Origin: Alteromonas sp. KUL106
GTDB taxonomy: Bacteria > Pseudomonadota > Gammaproteobacteria > Enterobacterales > Alteromonadaceae
Length of the DNA: 64,000 bases
NCBI RefSeq assembly: GCF_009811415.1
Contig: NZ_BLIG01000008.1
Span: 1-64,000 of the forward strand
Direction of reading: 5' to 3'
The notes under the pieces were generated by a model. It had not been told where the DNA came from and did no database searches. It saw nothing but the letters and a program-made list of their open reading frames with translations. Shown here in pieces: positions 7,866-17,160 of the stretch. Within the stretch, counting starts at the first letter, position 1. Each line of letters starts with the position of its first letter. A program made the position numbers and the translations under genes.

Positions 7866-10065
7866 CACTGCCTCCTTCACTATTTAACGATGGAGTATCA
7901 AAGTAATCTGCGGATGAATCAATTGCACTAGTGCCAAACACATTTCGAGTTTCAATAACATCTCTGGCGTTTTCTGATATCTGTGCTTGCCTGAAGTTGT
8001 CCTGTATTCCGGCAACGATGCCTTTGCGGTCTGGAGGTCTGGTAGAAGTGTTTTCGTTTGATAACTCACGTTCTTTAGCTATCGATGCTTGCAAGGCAAC
8101 GTTTGCCATTCTTCGGTCTTTACGATTGATAGACATCCTTTGCTTTTCGATTTGTTTTTGCTGCTTAATTTCTTCAGCAGTTAAATCTTCAAACCTTTCA
8201 TCATGCGACGCCAGTGTGAATTCGATGATTTCCGTACCAAACTGTTTTGATAAGTACCATGCGTAACGCGGGTCATCCTTGTTTACACGCACTTTTATTA
8301 AAGGCTTCTCCTGACCACTAAAGCTGATCTTTTGTTGCCAATCTTGGAAACCTTTGTGGGATGTTCTATATGTAAGCTCACTCGATAAAATGAGTATACC
8401 GTCGATGGATACTTTTGCTTCCTCTTGTTCCAACATCGCGTACATCACTAGTTTTTTGGGGCGACGATTTCCAGAAGCCATTCTTTTAGAAATGTGCTTA
8501 TTCCATAGCGCTAAAGGCGTCGGCTTAACACCTTCAAACACATCAAAAGATTGTAACCGTGTGTGGTTCATTCTTTGACGATTAAACGACAAAATCGATT
8601 CAATAATTAGTCGATTTAACGAGTCAATATCATGTATGGCGAAGTTTGAAGGGTGAACGGCATCTTTTGCAGGATTCGGCTTTACACTCCCGTCCAATCG
8701 CTGAAACAGAATTTTGTCTTGAGAATCAAAATTTACCTCTACAGTCCCCTTTTTTTTACTTAAGTAAGAAGTTGCAAAGGTAATGGTTTCTAATTTCAAG
8801 TCTGCTGCCAGCATGTCATCATAAAGACTAGTGGTATATTCTCCCCCTCTATCGCAGAACAACCTTACGCATACGTGTTGGCAAGGCCAATCATCTTCGT
8901 CGATTTGAATTCCGTACCTTGCACAAAAATCAACTTTATTCGTAAAAGCATTGTAAAGTGCTTTTTTGACTGCGGAAACGCCGCGCTGATAAGTAATGCA
9001 ATAGCCTACGATAACCCCCGAAAAGGTATCAACTACGAAGTACAAGTACGGGCGACCAATCACCTCTTTCGCTGTATAATCGCCCCTGCTGTTGATTCTC
9101 GATACCACGTAAATATTCAGTGTAGTGGCATCAATTTCATAGGTGTCACTTGGCCCAATAGAGTTTTCTTGTGCTTTACCACGTGTAATGTCTTGATTAT
9201 TTTGAACTGCCTTTACACTCGTTTTAAGCTCTTCCCACTTCTTCCAATCTACATGCTTTTGAAAGTGAGCCGTAAATTGATCAATAGAAATATACTTACG
9301 AAAGTCAAGGTAGCGCTCTTTACGTCCATATACGTCAGCCGATGAATAACAAAGGCGTTGGCAAAACTCGCTATGTAACGAAGTATATTTGTGGTCAGAA
9401 ACTTTAGATAAATGCTTTTTTATGAATTGTTTAATTCGCTTTATGTCTTCTTGCGTAGCATCTCGTCTTAAATATTCGTCGGAATCGCCTTTTGCGCCAA
9501 TAAACGTTCCACCTCGTTTAGCTCTCTTCGCTTCAGCCTCTTCACTATTTAAAGGTAACTTTCGATTAGTTCCACAAAGATACGTTAGTGGTAATAGCGC
9601 TAAAGGGTGAGAACCAAATGCTAAGTATTGATTGAGATAGTTATACAACGACTGAGGGGTTATATTGGCTTGCTTGGCGTAAGCATCAAAAGATTTTCTG
9701 GATAAATCGCCTTTGATATATAATTCTATGTCATTAGATTCGATTAGTGGTCTTATTTTTGAGTATCTCTCATACGCCGTGGCTACACGACTTTCTGTGG
9801 CAGACAAATAATGTCTAGACGAACTAAATGTATTAGGCGTTCTTTCAAACATATCCCATGCTCGCCCTTCGATATCATCGCCAACTTTAACTAGAATAGG
9901 CTTAATAGGTTTTTTACGTTGTAGAGATAGCGCAACTACTTTTGATTCAGGAAAAGTATACGCAACGGTATATTCGAGTTCTTTCTCATCTGTATTTTTA
10001 GCTTTTATGATTTCGTTAATTGAATAATCAAATGCCTCTTCTGTCGGAAGACCTACCATTCCCAT
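7858..10065 (-). CDS. tnsB: TnsB-like DDE transposase
   Basis: The 735-residue protein has a retroviral-integrase-type catalytic core with likely acidic residues D312 (YEIDATTLN), D405 (LFCDRGGEY) and E443 (KKGTVEVNF). About 250 N-terminal residues should carry the DNA-binding domains for the transposon ends. The C terminus ends in an acidic tail. TnsB joins the 3' ends of the element to target DNA. The ATG follows AAGGAGG by 7 bp and overlaps the end of tnsA by 13 bp. Catalytic residues appear intact, so the protein may be active. Confidence 0.9.
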   Translation of the reverse strand: MGMVGLPTEEAFDYSINEIIKAKNTDEKELEYTVAYTFPESKVVALSLQRKKPIKPILVKVGDDIEGRAWDMFERTPNTFSSSRHYLSATESRVATAYERYSKIRPLIESNDIELYIKGDLSRKSFDAYAKQANITPQSLYNYLNQYLAFGSHPLALLPLTYLCGTNRKLPLNSEEAEAKRAKRGGTFIGAKGDSDEYLRRDATQEDIKRIKQFIKKHLSKVSDHKYTSLHSEFCQRLCYSSADVYGRKERYLDFRKYISIDQFTAHFQKHVDWKKWEELKTSVKAVQNNQDITRGKAQENSIGPSDTYEIDATTLNIYVVSRINSRGDYTAKEVIGRPYLYFVVDTFSGVIVGYCITYQRGVSAVKKALYNAFTNKVDFCARYGIQIDEDDWPCQHVCVRLFCDRGGEYTTSLYDDMLAADLKLETITFATSYLSKKKGTVEVNFDSQDKILFQRLDGSVKPNPAKDAVHPSNFAIHDIDSLNRLIIESILSFNRQRMNHTRLQSFDVFEGVKPTPLALWNKHISKRMASGNRRPKKLVMYAMLEQEEAKVSIDGILILSSELTYRTSHKGFQDWQQKISFSGQEKPLIKVRVNKDDPRYAWYLSKQFGTEIIEFTLASHDERFEDLTAEEIKQQKQIEKQRMSINRKDRRMANVALQASIAKERELSNENTSTRPPDRKGIVAGIQDNFRQAQISENARDVIETRNVFGTSAIDSSADYFDTPSLNSEGGSDD

Positions 10066-10955
10066 GCGTAGTCCTCCTTAGCATTAAAGACAAAACTTGC
10101 ATCAGCGAGCGGACGAAATAGGTCTACCTGTAAGCCTTTATGCCAGATGAGATACCAAAATACGCCGTATGTTTTTTCAAACGAGATAGACATTTTTTTG
10201 GATACCAAAAAAACCAAATCTGCCAATCGATGACGCTTTCTACCAGTAAGGAATTCTAAAAAATGAACTTGAAAAGACTTAAGAATAATATGGGGAACAT
10301 CAAGGTTACGATGCCTTCTAGCTATTGCAAGATTTTTGACCAAGTTCGGACTCAACGTCCAATGTGAAGATGTAATTAAACGATACTCTTGCTGCTTTTC
10401 ATCTTCCCAATAAGCTTGTTCGATTTTCAGCTTATCTTGTGTGCGGCCAGTAACAGCATCACCACTATCTACTATAAGCACTTCATCATTGTATTTTAAC
10501 GAGACAGCAATCTTTTTTGTTTCACCTGTCATAATATCGACATATTGAAAACAGAAATCTGTAGTCATGATAGATGCTTGATACCCTTGATTAGCATCTT
10601 TTACCAATCCACGTTTTGGTGCAAAACGGGGATGGGCGATATTAAGACGAGTCGCAACCGCTAATGTTGTATCAACATCTATTAAAGGATATTGCGTCTT
10701 TACCTTAGAGACGTTTTTTAAATAACTGAGTGTCAATCCAAAATGCCGTTCCATGTCTGAAAAGTATTCATGACGTTGTGTTTCTTGGCCTAGTTGCTCA
10801 GTGGAGGCATTTCCCATGCTTGAGAACTGACGAGCGGTTTTATACGGAATGTACTTACCTTCGAATTCTCTCCGGGTTAAGTAATCGTCAATTTTATTTT
10901 CAGTTAACTCAGTAACTGTTGGCTGTTTAATTTTAGGTGAGTTTGCATTTTTCAT
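10053..10955 (-). CDS. tnsA: TnsA-like endonuclease
   Basis: The 300-residue protein resembles TnsA. It has an HEYFSDMERHF segment near residues 62-72 carrying the first acidic residue, TTDF with D133, and VSLK with K154, forming a PD-(D/E)XK-like catalytic set. The C-terminal half (TSSHWTLSPNLVKNL onward) corresponds to the winged-helix region that binds TnsC. TnsA nicks the 5' ends of the element, so with TnsB it allows clean cut-and-paste excision. It is the first gene of the operon; a run of AT-rich DNA precedes it. Confidence 0.85.
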   Translation of the reverse strand: MKNANSPKIKQPTVTELTENKIDDYLTRREFEGKYIPYKTARQFSSMGNASTEQLGQETQRHEYFSDMERHFGLTLSYLKNVSKVKTQYPLIDVDTTLAVATRLNIAHPRFAPKRGLVKDANQGYQASIMTTDFCFQYVDIMTGETKKIAVSLKYNDEVLIVDSGDAVTGRTQDKLKIEQAYWEDEKQQEYRLITSSHWTLSPNLVKNLAIARRHRNLDVPHIILKSFQVHFLEFLTGRKRHRLADLVFLVSKKMSISFEKTYGVFWYLIWHKGLQVDLFRPLADASFVFNAKEDYAWEW

Positions 10956-11273
10956 AACTTACTTTCCAATGGCTACAAGTCGGAAAATAGTCTTGAATAT
11001 TGAAATTGACAAGGAAAAGCACAAAAACCACGAAAAGTTATTGGTAAAGTCAATAAATTCGTTGAAAACAAAAAAAATAACTAACCACAAACAGCTAGAA
11101 TATGTAACTATTAAAGGTTTTTATTTATAAAAATGAGAGGCTGAACTGAATTTCACTTCGAAACTCACTTTATCGTAACAAATAAATCAACTTTGTCAAC
11201 AAAGGCCTTACTTGACGGGGAACTCATGCATTACTAAAATTTTAAAATTTACAAATTACTCAACATTTGCATA
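10956..11273. other. AT-rich gap upstream of tnsA; expected site of a transposon end
   Basis: These 318 bp lie between tnsA and the defence island. In Tn7-like elements the end carrying TnsB-binding repeats sits on this side of tnsA. I see AT-rich sequence, a short palindrome cttTGTcaACAaag (11190-11203), and taaaggtttttattta at 11112-11127, which loosely resembles the repeats at 21443-21499. No convincing repeat array or promoter could be defined. Confidence 0.3.
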
Positions 11274-11438
11274 ATGAGAATCACAGAAGAAAAATTGATT
11301 GAATTTGAGTTATTTCTGAAGTCATTTAACAAAAGCAACAAACTAGCGTTTGAGCACTTCGTAAAGCAACGTCAATTCGCTGAAAATGAGACTAGAAAAA
11401 TATCAAAAAGCTCAAAAAAAAGTTCGTCTCAAGAGTAA
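11274..11438 (+). CDS. possible small protein ahead of the defence island
   Basis: A 54-codon open frame begins MRITEEKLIEFELFLKSF, has a mixed charged and hydrophobic helix in its first half and a lysine/serine-rich tail. No Shine-Dalgarno sequence is evident and no family is recognised. Its position before a restriction operon would suit a small regulator, but that is a guess. It could equally be a chance frame in AT-rich DNA. Confidence 0.3.
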   Translation: MRITEEKLIEFELFLKSFNKSNKLAFEHFVKQRQFAENETRKISKSSKKSSSQE

Positions 11439-11516
11439 ATATAAAACTTCCGCGTTTAGTAAGGGCTACTTTAGTTAACTAATTGCTATCAATGCGATAA
11501 GCATTCTTGTTCGAAA

Positions 11517-11577
11517 TGTCCTTTTACAATATCCTCATTGTTAGCCTACTCAAAAATCGTTATAGCTGTCTTTTACA
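11517..11577 (+). promoter_or_regulatory. paired TGTC..TTTTACA repeats before the restriction operon
   Basis: TGTCCTTTTACA (11517-11528) recurs as TGTCTTTTACA (11567-11577), with the first bases 50 bp apart. Each is bounded by TGT and ACA, giving partial dyad symmetry. They lie 64-124 bp before the first defence gene. They could be operator half-sites; no -10/-35 pair is obvious. Confidence 0.3.
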
Positions 11578-11640
11578 GAGCCAGTTAAACTCGCTGATTT
11601 TTCTGCAAAAACTAGATAAGAATAAAATCAAGGACAAGGA

Positions 11641-12579
11641 ATGATCCCAAATTATCAGCAATTCATGCGGCCGTTTTTAGAGGTTGTACAAGCAAACAAT
11701 GGCAATGAAGTTAAACTTCGAGACGTTATCAATCAGCTTGCTGATACATTTGACTTAACTGACGAAGAGCGTAACGAAACTCTGCCAAGTGGACGGCAAA
11801 GCGTTTTAGATAATCGTATTGGCTGGGCACGAACCTACCTCACAAAAGCTGGCCTTTTAAAAGCCACCAAAAGAGCACACTTTGTCATCACTGAACGTGG
11901 TATCAAGGCATTGCAAGATACAAATGCAACTATTAATAACGATTACCTCAAGCAATTTGATGAATTTGTGGCCTTTAAAGAGCAAAAGAACGACAGCAGC
12001 GCCCCTCAGCCGCTAAATACAGAAGAATCTAGTAAACCATTAGCATCAAATGAAATAACGCCTGACGAAGCGTTACTGGACGCTTATAAAGCCATTAACG
12101 ACGCACTGGCGTTAGAGCTTATTTCTCGCACACGTGAGGTAACGCCAGCTTTTTTTGAAGACTTGCTTATCGAATTGTTGCTAGCAATGGGCTATGGCGG
12201 CACAGGCGAAGGCGCGGCACACGCACTCGGGAAATCGGGTGATAACGGTATAGACGGTGTTATTGACCAAGATCCATTAGGCGTTGACCAAATTTATATT
12301 CAAGCTAAACGCTACTCAGAGGGCAATAACGTCGGCTCTGGTGATATCCGTGATTTCTTTGGTGCACTCAATTTAAAGAAAGCGCAAAAAGGTATTTTCA
12401 TTACCACATCGGATTTTACGCCATCAGCTATACAAACAGCTAAAGACCTTGGCATGAGAATAGTCCTAATTAACGGTAAAGAATTAGCCAAACTCATGCT
12501 GCGTTACAACATCGGCAGCAGAGACGAACAGGTCTTGCACCTGAAGAAGATCGACGAAGAATTTTTTGACGTGAATTAA
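11641..12579 (+). CDS. Mrr-family restriction endonuclease
   Basis: The 312-residue protein has an N-terminal winged-helix domain like Mrr_N (residues 1-95) and a C-terminal Mrr catalytic domain. The latter shows E173 in FFEDLL, D205 in GDNGIDG and QAK at 221-223, the PD-(D/E)XK layout. Mrr enzymes cut methylated DNA or act as stand-alone nucleases. An aaggacaagg ribosome site lies immediately before the ATG. It is 19 bp from hsdR and in the same direction, so it is probably in one transcript with the type I system, where a methyl-dependent nuclease would complement methylation-based protection. Confidence 0.8.
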   Translation: MIPNYQQFMRPFLEVVQANNGNEVKLRDVINQLADTFDLTDEERNETLPSGRQSVLDNRIGWARTYLTKAGLLKATKRAHFVITERGIKALQDTNATINNDYLKQFDEFVAFKEQKNDSSAPQPLNTEESSKPLASNEITPDEALLDAYKAINDALALELISRTREVTPAFFEDLLIELLLAMGYGGTGEGAAHALGKSGDNGIDGVIDQDPLGVDQIYIQAKRYSEGNNVGSGDIRDFFGALNLKKAQKGIFITTSDFTPSAIQTAKDLGMRIVLINGKELAKLMLRYNIGSRDEQVLHLKKIDEEFFDVN

Positions 12580-12598
12580 AGTTAGCTTGGAATCATTT

Positions 12599-15418
12599 AT
12601 GGATATTGACGGATTAAAACCAGAAACAAAGGCTCGCTTATCAATAGACGAGCAATTGAAGCTCGCTGGTTGGACAGTACAAACTTGGCCTAACGCAAAC
12701 CTTGGCGAAAGCTTAGGTGTTGTAATACGTGAATATCCTACCGATACTGGCCCTGCGGATTATCTACTATTTGTAAATCGCGAAGCAGTAGGCGTGATTG
12801 AAGCCAAAAAAGACGAAACCATTTTATCCAATGTTGAAGATCAAACACTTCGTTACGCCACCAGTAAGATCAAATTTCGCAAAGACAAAGCGCCGCTATC
12901 GTTTCTGTTTGAAGCAACCAGTAAAGTCATTCAGTTTACCGACTTAAGAGATCCTGCCCCTAGGTCTAGAGAAATTTTCCATTTTTTTAAGCCCGAAACA
13001 CTGCAAGAATGGATGAAGCAAGATAGTTCACTGCGCAGCAACCTTAAAAACAACATTCCAGCACTACCAAAAGCTAACTTACGAGATTGTCAAATAAGCG
13101 CAATTACAGGTTTAGAAACATCCCTTGCCGATAGCAGACCTCGCTCATTAATTCATATGGCTACAGGTGCTGGCAAAACGTTTACAGCAATTAACTCAGT
13201 ATACCGATTACTAAATAATGGTGGCGCTAAACGAATCTTGTTTTTGGTTGATACCAGAAACCTTGGTAAGCAGGCACAACAAGAGTTTCATGCTTTTAAA
13301 CCGCATGGTAAAGAAACCTTTTTTCATGAAAATCACATAGTACAGCGACTCAATAGCGGCACCATAGATGATGCCGCTGAAGTTTGTATTTGCACTATAC
13401 AAAGGATGTATTCGATTCTAAGTGGTAAACCAATAGATGAAAGCGCAGAAGATTTATCACTACATGAAGTAAAGCAAAATAAACAACAAGCAAAGTTGGT
13501 GAAGTATAACCCAGAAGTTCCAATTGAAACCTTTGACTTTATTATTGTTGATGAATGTCACCGCTCTATTTATAACCTTTGGAAACAAGTTCTCGATTAT
13601 TTCGATGCTTTCATTATTGGTCTTACTGCCACACCTGATAAACGCACATTAGGCTTTTTCAACGAAAACATCGTTGCAGAATACAGTTATGAAGATTCAG
13701 TACTTGATGGCGTAAATGTGGGTTACGATGTTTATGAAATTGAAACTGAGATCGGCAACAAAGGCGCTAAACTAAAAGCCAAAGAATGGCTAGATCACCG
13801 AGACAAATTAACTCGCAAAAAACGCTGGGCACAAGCAGAAGAAGATAACACATACACTAGCAAAGAGCTTGACCGCTCAGTGGTCAATAAAAGCCAAATC
13901 CGCCAAGTCATTAGAGCAATGAAAAAGGCGGTAGAAACTGAAATATTTCCTAACCGCAAAGAAGTGCCAAAAACACTTATATTCGCCAAAACAGACAGCC
14001 ACGCTGATGACATTATTCAAATTGTTCGTGAAGAGTACGGGCAAGGAAATGAGTTTTGTAAAAAGGTTACATACAGTGCCAAAGACCCTGATGGCATATT
14101 GAATGATTTTCGTAATGACTTTAACCCTCGCATCACGGTAACTGTTGACATGATCGCGACAGGAACAGACGTAAAACCATTAGAAGTTCTACTTTTTATG
14201 CGCGATGTTCGTAGCAAAGGCTATTACGAACAAATGAAAGGCCGTGGGGTAAGAAGTTTGGGGTTTGAAGATCTTCGCAATGTCAGTAAAAGTGCAACGA
14301 GTGCCAAAGATAGATTTGTACTAATCGATGCAGTAGGGGTTGAAAAGTCTCAAAAAACAGAGAGCCGGCCGTTAGAACGCAACCCTAACCTTTCAATGAA
14401 AGACTTACTTCAAGGCGTGGCTATGGGTCATCGAGATGATGACACAATACAAAGTTTGGCAAACCGCTTAACCCGTCTAGGTAAACAAATTGATACTCGC
14501 GGTCACAAGAAAATAGAGAAACTTACGGGTAAACCCGTTGCTCAATTAGCAAGAGAACTATTAACCTCGATAGATCCTGACGCAATCAATCAAAAAGCAT
14601 TAGAAAATGCCAAGGCGAAAGGTATTACACGAAGTGAAGAAACACTTACCGATAATGAGCGCGAAACCGCAAAACAACAACTCATTGATAAAGCATGTGA
14701 AAGTTTTGATAACCCTGATGCGAGAGATGTGATCGAGTCTGCCAGAAGAGAACGCGAACAAGTTATCGACCACATCAACTTAGATACGGTGACTTACTCC
14801 GGCTACAGTGCCCAAGCAGAAGAAGAAGCAGAAAAGGTTATACAAAGCTTCAAAGAGTTTATTGAGCAGCATAAAGACGATATTCAAGCGCTCAGCTTTT
14901 TCTACCAGCAACCTTACCAGCGCAGACCATTAACCTTTTCTATGCTAGAAGAACTGCACAAAGCGTTAAATAATCCCCCGTTGTTATTAACAACGGAAAA
15001 ACTATGGACTGCTTATGAGCGCATAAATTCAGCAAACCCTCTCAATAAAAGCAGCAGTAAAGGTAAAAAGGTCAACACCCAAAGGCAACTAACCGATATA
15101 ATTTCGCTAGTAAAATATGCTATTGGTTTAGAGGCAGAGCTTAGGCCCTTTGCAGATCAAGTAGACGCTAAATTTAAAAAATGGATCTTCCGCCATAATG
15201 CCCAAAGAAAAACTGCATTTACCGAAGAACAAACCACATGGCTAAGATTAATAAAAGACCATATTGCAGCTAGCTGTTCTATTGAACGCGATGACTTTGA
15301 CTATAGCCCTTTCTCAGATCGCGGTGGCTTACAAAAAGCATGGGGCTTGTTTAACACCGAAGCTAAGAACGAATTAGATAGCCTTATGGCTGAAATGAAT
15401 CAGGAATTAATTGCGTGA
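12599..15418 (+). CDS. hsdR: type I restriction enzyme R subunit (HsdR, EcoEI-like)
   Basis: The 939-residue motor nuclease has an N-terminal PD-(D/E)XK site (D54, then E68-A-K70 in GVIEAKK), a Walker A MATGAGKT near 187-194, a DECH box (VDECHRSIYN), GLTATP and later SF2 helicase motifs. The C-terminal region (LEELHKALNNPP, LWTAYERI) matches the EcoEI_R_C type. HsdR translocates DNA and cuts it when the site is unmethylated. The ATG at 12599 is chosen over a TTG four codons upstream. Its stop overlaps the hsdS start (GTGA). No motif is damaged. Confidence 0.9.
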   Translation: MDIDGLKPETKARLSIDEQLKLAGWTVQTWPNANLGESLGVVIREYPTDTGPADYLLFVNREAVGVIEAKKDETILSNVEDQTLRYATSKIKFRKDKAPLSFLFEATSKVIQFTDLRDPAPRSREIFHFFKPETLQEWMKQDSSLRSNLKNNIPALPKANLRDCQISAITGLETSLADSRPRSLIHMATGAGKTFTAINSVYRLLNNGGAKRILFLVDTRNLGKQAQQEFHAFKPHGKETFFHENHIVQRLNSGTIDDAAEVCICTIQRMYSILSGKPIDESAEDLSLHEVKQNKQQAKLVKYNPEVPIETFDFIIVDECHRSIYNLWKQVLDYFDAFIIGLTATPDKRTLGFFNENIVAEYSYEDSVLDGVNVGYDVYEIETEIGNKGAKLKAKEWLDHRDKLTRKKRWAQAEEDNTYTSKELDRSVVNKSQIRQVIRAMKKAVETEIFPNRKEVPKTLIFAKTDSHADDIIQIVREEYGQGNEFCKKVTYSAKDPDGILNDFRNDFNPRITVTVDMIATGTDVKPLEVLLFMRDVRSKGYYEQMKGRGVRSLGFEDLRNVSKSATSAKDRFVLIDAVGVEKSQKTESRPLERNPNLSMKDLLQGVAMGHRDDDTIQSLANRLTRLGKQIDTRGHKKIEKLTGKPVAQLARELLTSIDPDAINQKALENAKAKGITRSEETLTDNERETAKQQLIDKACESFDNPDARDVIESARREREQVIDHINLDTVTYSGYSAQAEEEAEKVIQSFKEFIEQHKDDIQALSFFYQQPYQRRPLTFSMLEELHKALNNPPLLLTTEKLWTAYERINSANPLNKSSSKGKKVNTQRQLTDIISLVKYAIGLEAELRPFADQVDAKFKKWIFRHNAQRKTAFTEEQTTWLRLIKDHIAASCSIERDDFDYSPFSDRGGLQKAWGLFNTEAKNELDSLMAEMNQELIA

Positions 15419-17160
15419 ACCAGAATTTAGAGTTACCTGAATCTTGGAAAAGAGTGAAGTTGATTGAAATTTCACAAATTTTCATGGGGCAGTCGCCTAA
15501 AGCGTCCGAGATCAACAGTGAGGGTAAAGGTTTACCTTTTTTTCAAGGGAAAACCGAATTCACAGACGTCTACCCAGTCATTAATAAACACTGTGAGCAG
15601 CCGAGTAGAATTGCTGAGCAAAATGATATTCTTTTGTCTGTAAGAGCGCCTGTCGGCCCTGTAAATTTAGCAAGCGAAAAAAGTGGCTTCGGTCGTGGCC
15701 TTTGTGCTATCAGAGCTTTTTCTGGAGTATCATTTAAATATCTGTTTTACCAGTTAAAAGGATTAGAAAATTACATTGCGTCATTTGGCACGGGTTCTAC
15801 TTTTGCAGGAATAAATAGAGATAAAGTCGAAAGTTTAAGTATCAATATAGCTCCAGAAAAAGAACAACAAAGAATAGTCGAAAAGTTAGATGAGCTACTT
15901 TCAGAATTAGACTTTGGTGTCCAAGAATTAAAAACAGCTCAAGTTAAACTTAAACATTATCGTCAGTCCTTACTTAAAAGTGCGGTAGAAGGCGCACTTA
16001 CCCAAAAGTGGCGAGATGATAATAAACATCAAATTGAAGAAACAGGCGAAGCGCTTTTAAAGCGAATTCTTGTTGAGCGTAAGCAGCGCTGGGAACAGAA
16101 TAAACTCGAAGAGTTTAAAGAAAAAGGCAAAACCCCTCCTAAAAACTGGCAAGACAAATATCCAGAACCAGTCCAGCCGGATATAACTGATTTACCTGAA
16201 CTACCTGAAGGGTGGGTGTGGGCCAGTTTGGATATGCTAGGTGAGATAGTTTCTGGCGTTACTAAGGGCACAAAACGCAAGATTGAAGTGAAAAAAAGGC
16301 TAGTTCCTTATTTACGCGTAGCAAATGTTCAGAGAGGCTACCTCGACTTGTCTGAAGTCAAAACTATTGAAGCAACTGAAACTGATATTAAAAAATATAC
16401 CCTTGAATATGGTGATATTTTGTTTAATGAAGGTGGTGATCGGGATAAGTTGGGAAGAGGTTGGGTTTGGTACGGTGAAGTCGATAATTGCATTCATCAA
16501 AACCATGTTTTCCGTATGAGGTCATTTATAAAAGATTTAGTCCCTGAATTTATTTCCCATCATGGAAATACATTTGGCAAATTATGGTTTCAACATGCGG
16601 GAAAGCAAACTACAAATTTAGCTTCGATAAATAAAGGAATACTGCAATCCTTTCCAGTTCCTTTAGCACCAATTGAAGAACAAAAGGTTGTCATTGAGTT
16701 GCTTGATGAAGAATTAGCGCTATTAGATAAACAAGAAGAGTATTCACTTAATGCGCTAATTTCAGCAGAAGCTCAGCGTAAAAACATCTTAAAAAGTGCA
16801 TTTTCAGGGGAGCTTGTTCCACAGGAAGAGAATGACGTGCCAGCCTCTGTATTGTTAGAAAAAATCAAAAAAGAACGTGAAGAATTGGCGAAGCAAGCTA
16901 AGCCTAAGAAGAAACGCCAACCTAAAAAAAAAGTTGATGTGATGAGTACATTATTAGAAGTGTTAACAGCCGAAGATAGATGGATTGATGCTCAAGAAGC
17001 ATTTAAAAAATGCGGCATTGTAGATGGTACATCCATAGACCGCGTTGAAGAAATTTATGCTGAATTACGAAAGCTTGAAAAGTCTGGTCAAATTGAAATT
17101 GATCGCAATGGTAGTTATGACCAGATAAGGTTTATCAAGCAAGAAGTTAAGGAAGATTAA
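15415..17160 (+). CDS. hsdS: type I restriction specificity subunit (HsdS) with extra C-terminal domain
   Basis: The 581-residue protein contains two target-recognition halves (about 1-200 and 255-440), each ending in a conserved helical spacer (EKEQQRIVEKLDELL and IEEQKVVIELLDEEL). It is longer than most HsdS proteins. After a lysine-rich linker (QAKPKKKRQPKKK near residue 500) comes a roughly 65-residue winged-helix-like tail (VLTAEDRWIDAQEAFKKCG). HsdS reads the two-part DNA site for HsdM and HsdR. A GTG start overlaps the hsdR stop, and its stop overlaps the next start (TAATG). Confidence 0.85.
   Translation: MNQNLELPESWKRVKLIEISQIFMGQSPKASEINSEGKGLPFFQGKTEFTDVYPVINKHCEQPSRIAEQNDILLSVRAPVGPVNLASEKSGFGRGLCAIRAFSGVSFKYLFYQLKGLENYIASFGTGSTFAGINRDKVESLSINIAPEKEQQRIVEKLDELLSELDFGVQELKTAQVKLKHYRQSLLKSAVEGALTQKWRDDNKHQIEETGEALLKRILVERKQRWEQNKLEEFKEKGKTPPKNWQDKYPEPVQPDITDLPELPEGWVWASLDMLGEIVSGVTKGTKRKIEVKKRLVPYLRVANVQRGYLDLSEVKTIEATETDIKKYTLEYGDILFNEGGDRDKLGRGWVWYGEVDNCIHQNHVFRMRSFIKDLVPEFISHHGNTFGKLWFQHAGKQTTNLASINKGILQSFPVPLAPIEEQKVVIELLDEELALLDKQEEYSLNALISAEAQRKNILKSAFSGELVPQEENDVPASVLLEKIKKEREELAKQAKPKKKRQPKKKVDVMSTLLEVLTAEDRWIDAQEAFKKCGIVDGTSIDRVEEIYAELRKLEKSGQIEIDRNGSYDQIRFIKQEVKED

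Larger units (their letters stand above)
3787..10955 (-). mobile_element. Tn7-like transposition operon (tnsABC, tniQ, tnsD-like, parD-like)
   Basis: Six genes are packed with overlaps or gaps of at most 4 bp, reading leftward from tnsA at 10955. The set of a TnsA-type endonuclease, a DDE transposase, an AAA+ regulator and two TniQ-family proteins is diagnostic of a Tn7-like element with the cut-and-paste pair TnsA/TnsB. The five-gene order recalls Tn6022-type elements. Neither transposon end nor a target-site duplication could be located by eye, so the limits given are gene limits, not element limits. No cas genes or CRISPR repeats are present, so targeting presumably depends on the TnsD-like protein. 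Confidence 0.8.

Noticed and set aside
7931..9610. Several plus-strand frames within tnsB, the longest 156 codons
   Set aside because: They are shadows of the DDE transposase, which has catalytic motifs and an operon context.
3541..11640. CRISPR array or cas genes associated with the Tn7-like element
   Set aside because: No regularly spaced repeats and no Cas-like protein were found anywhere in or beside the transposition operon.
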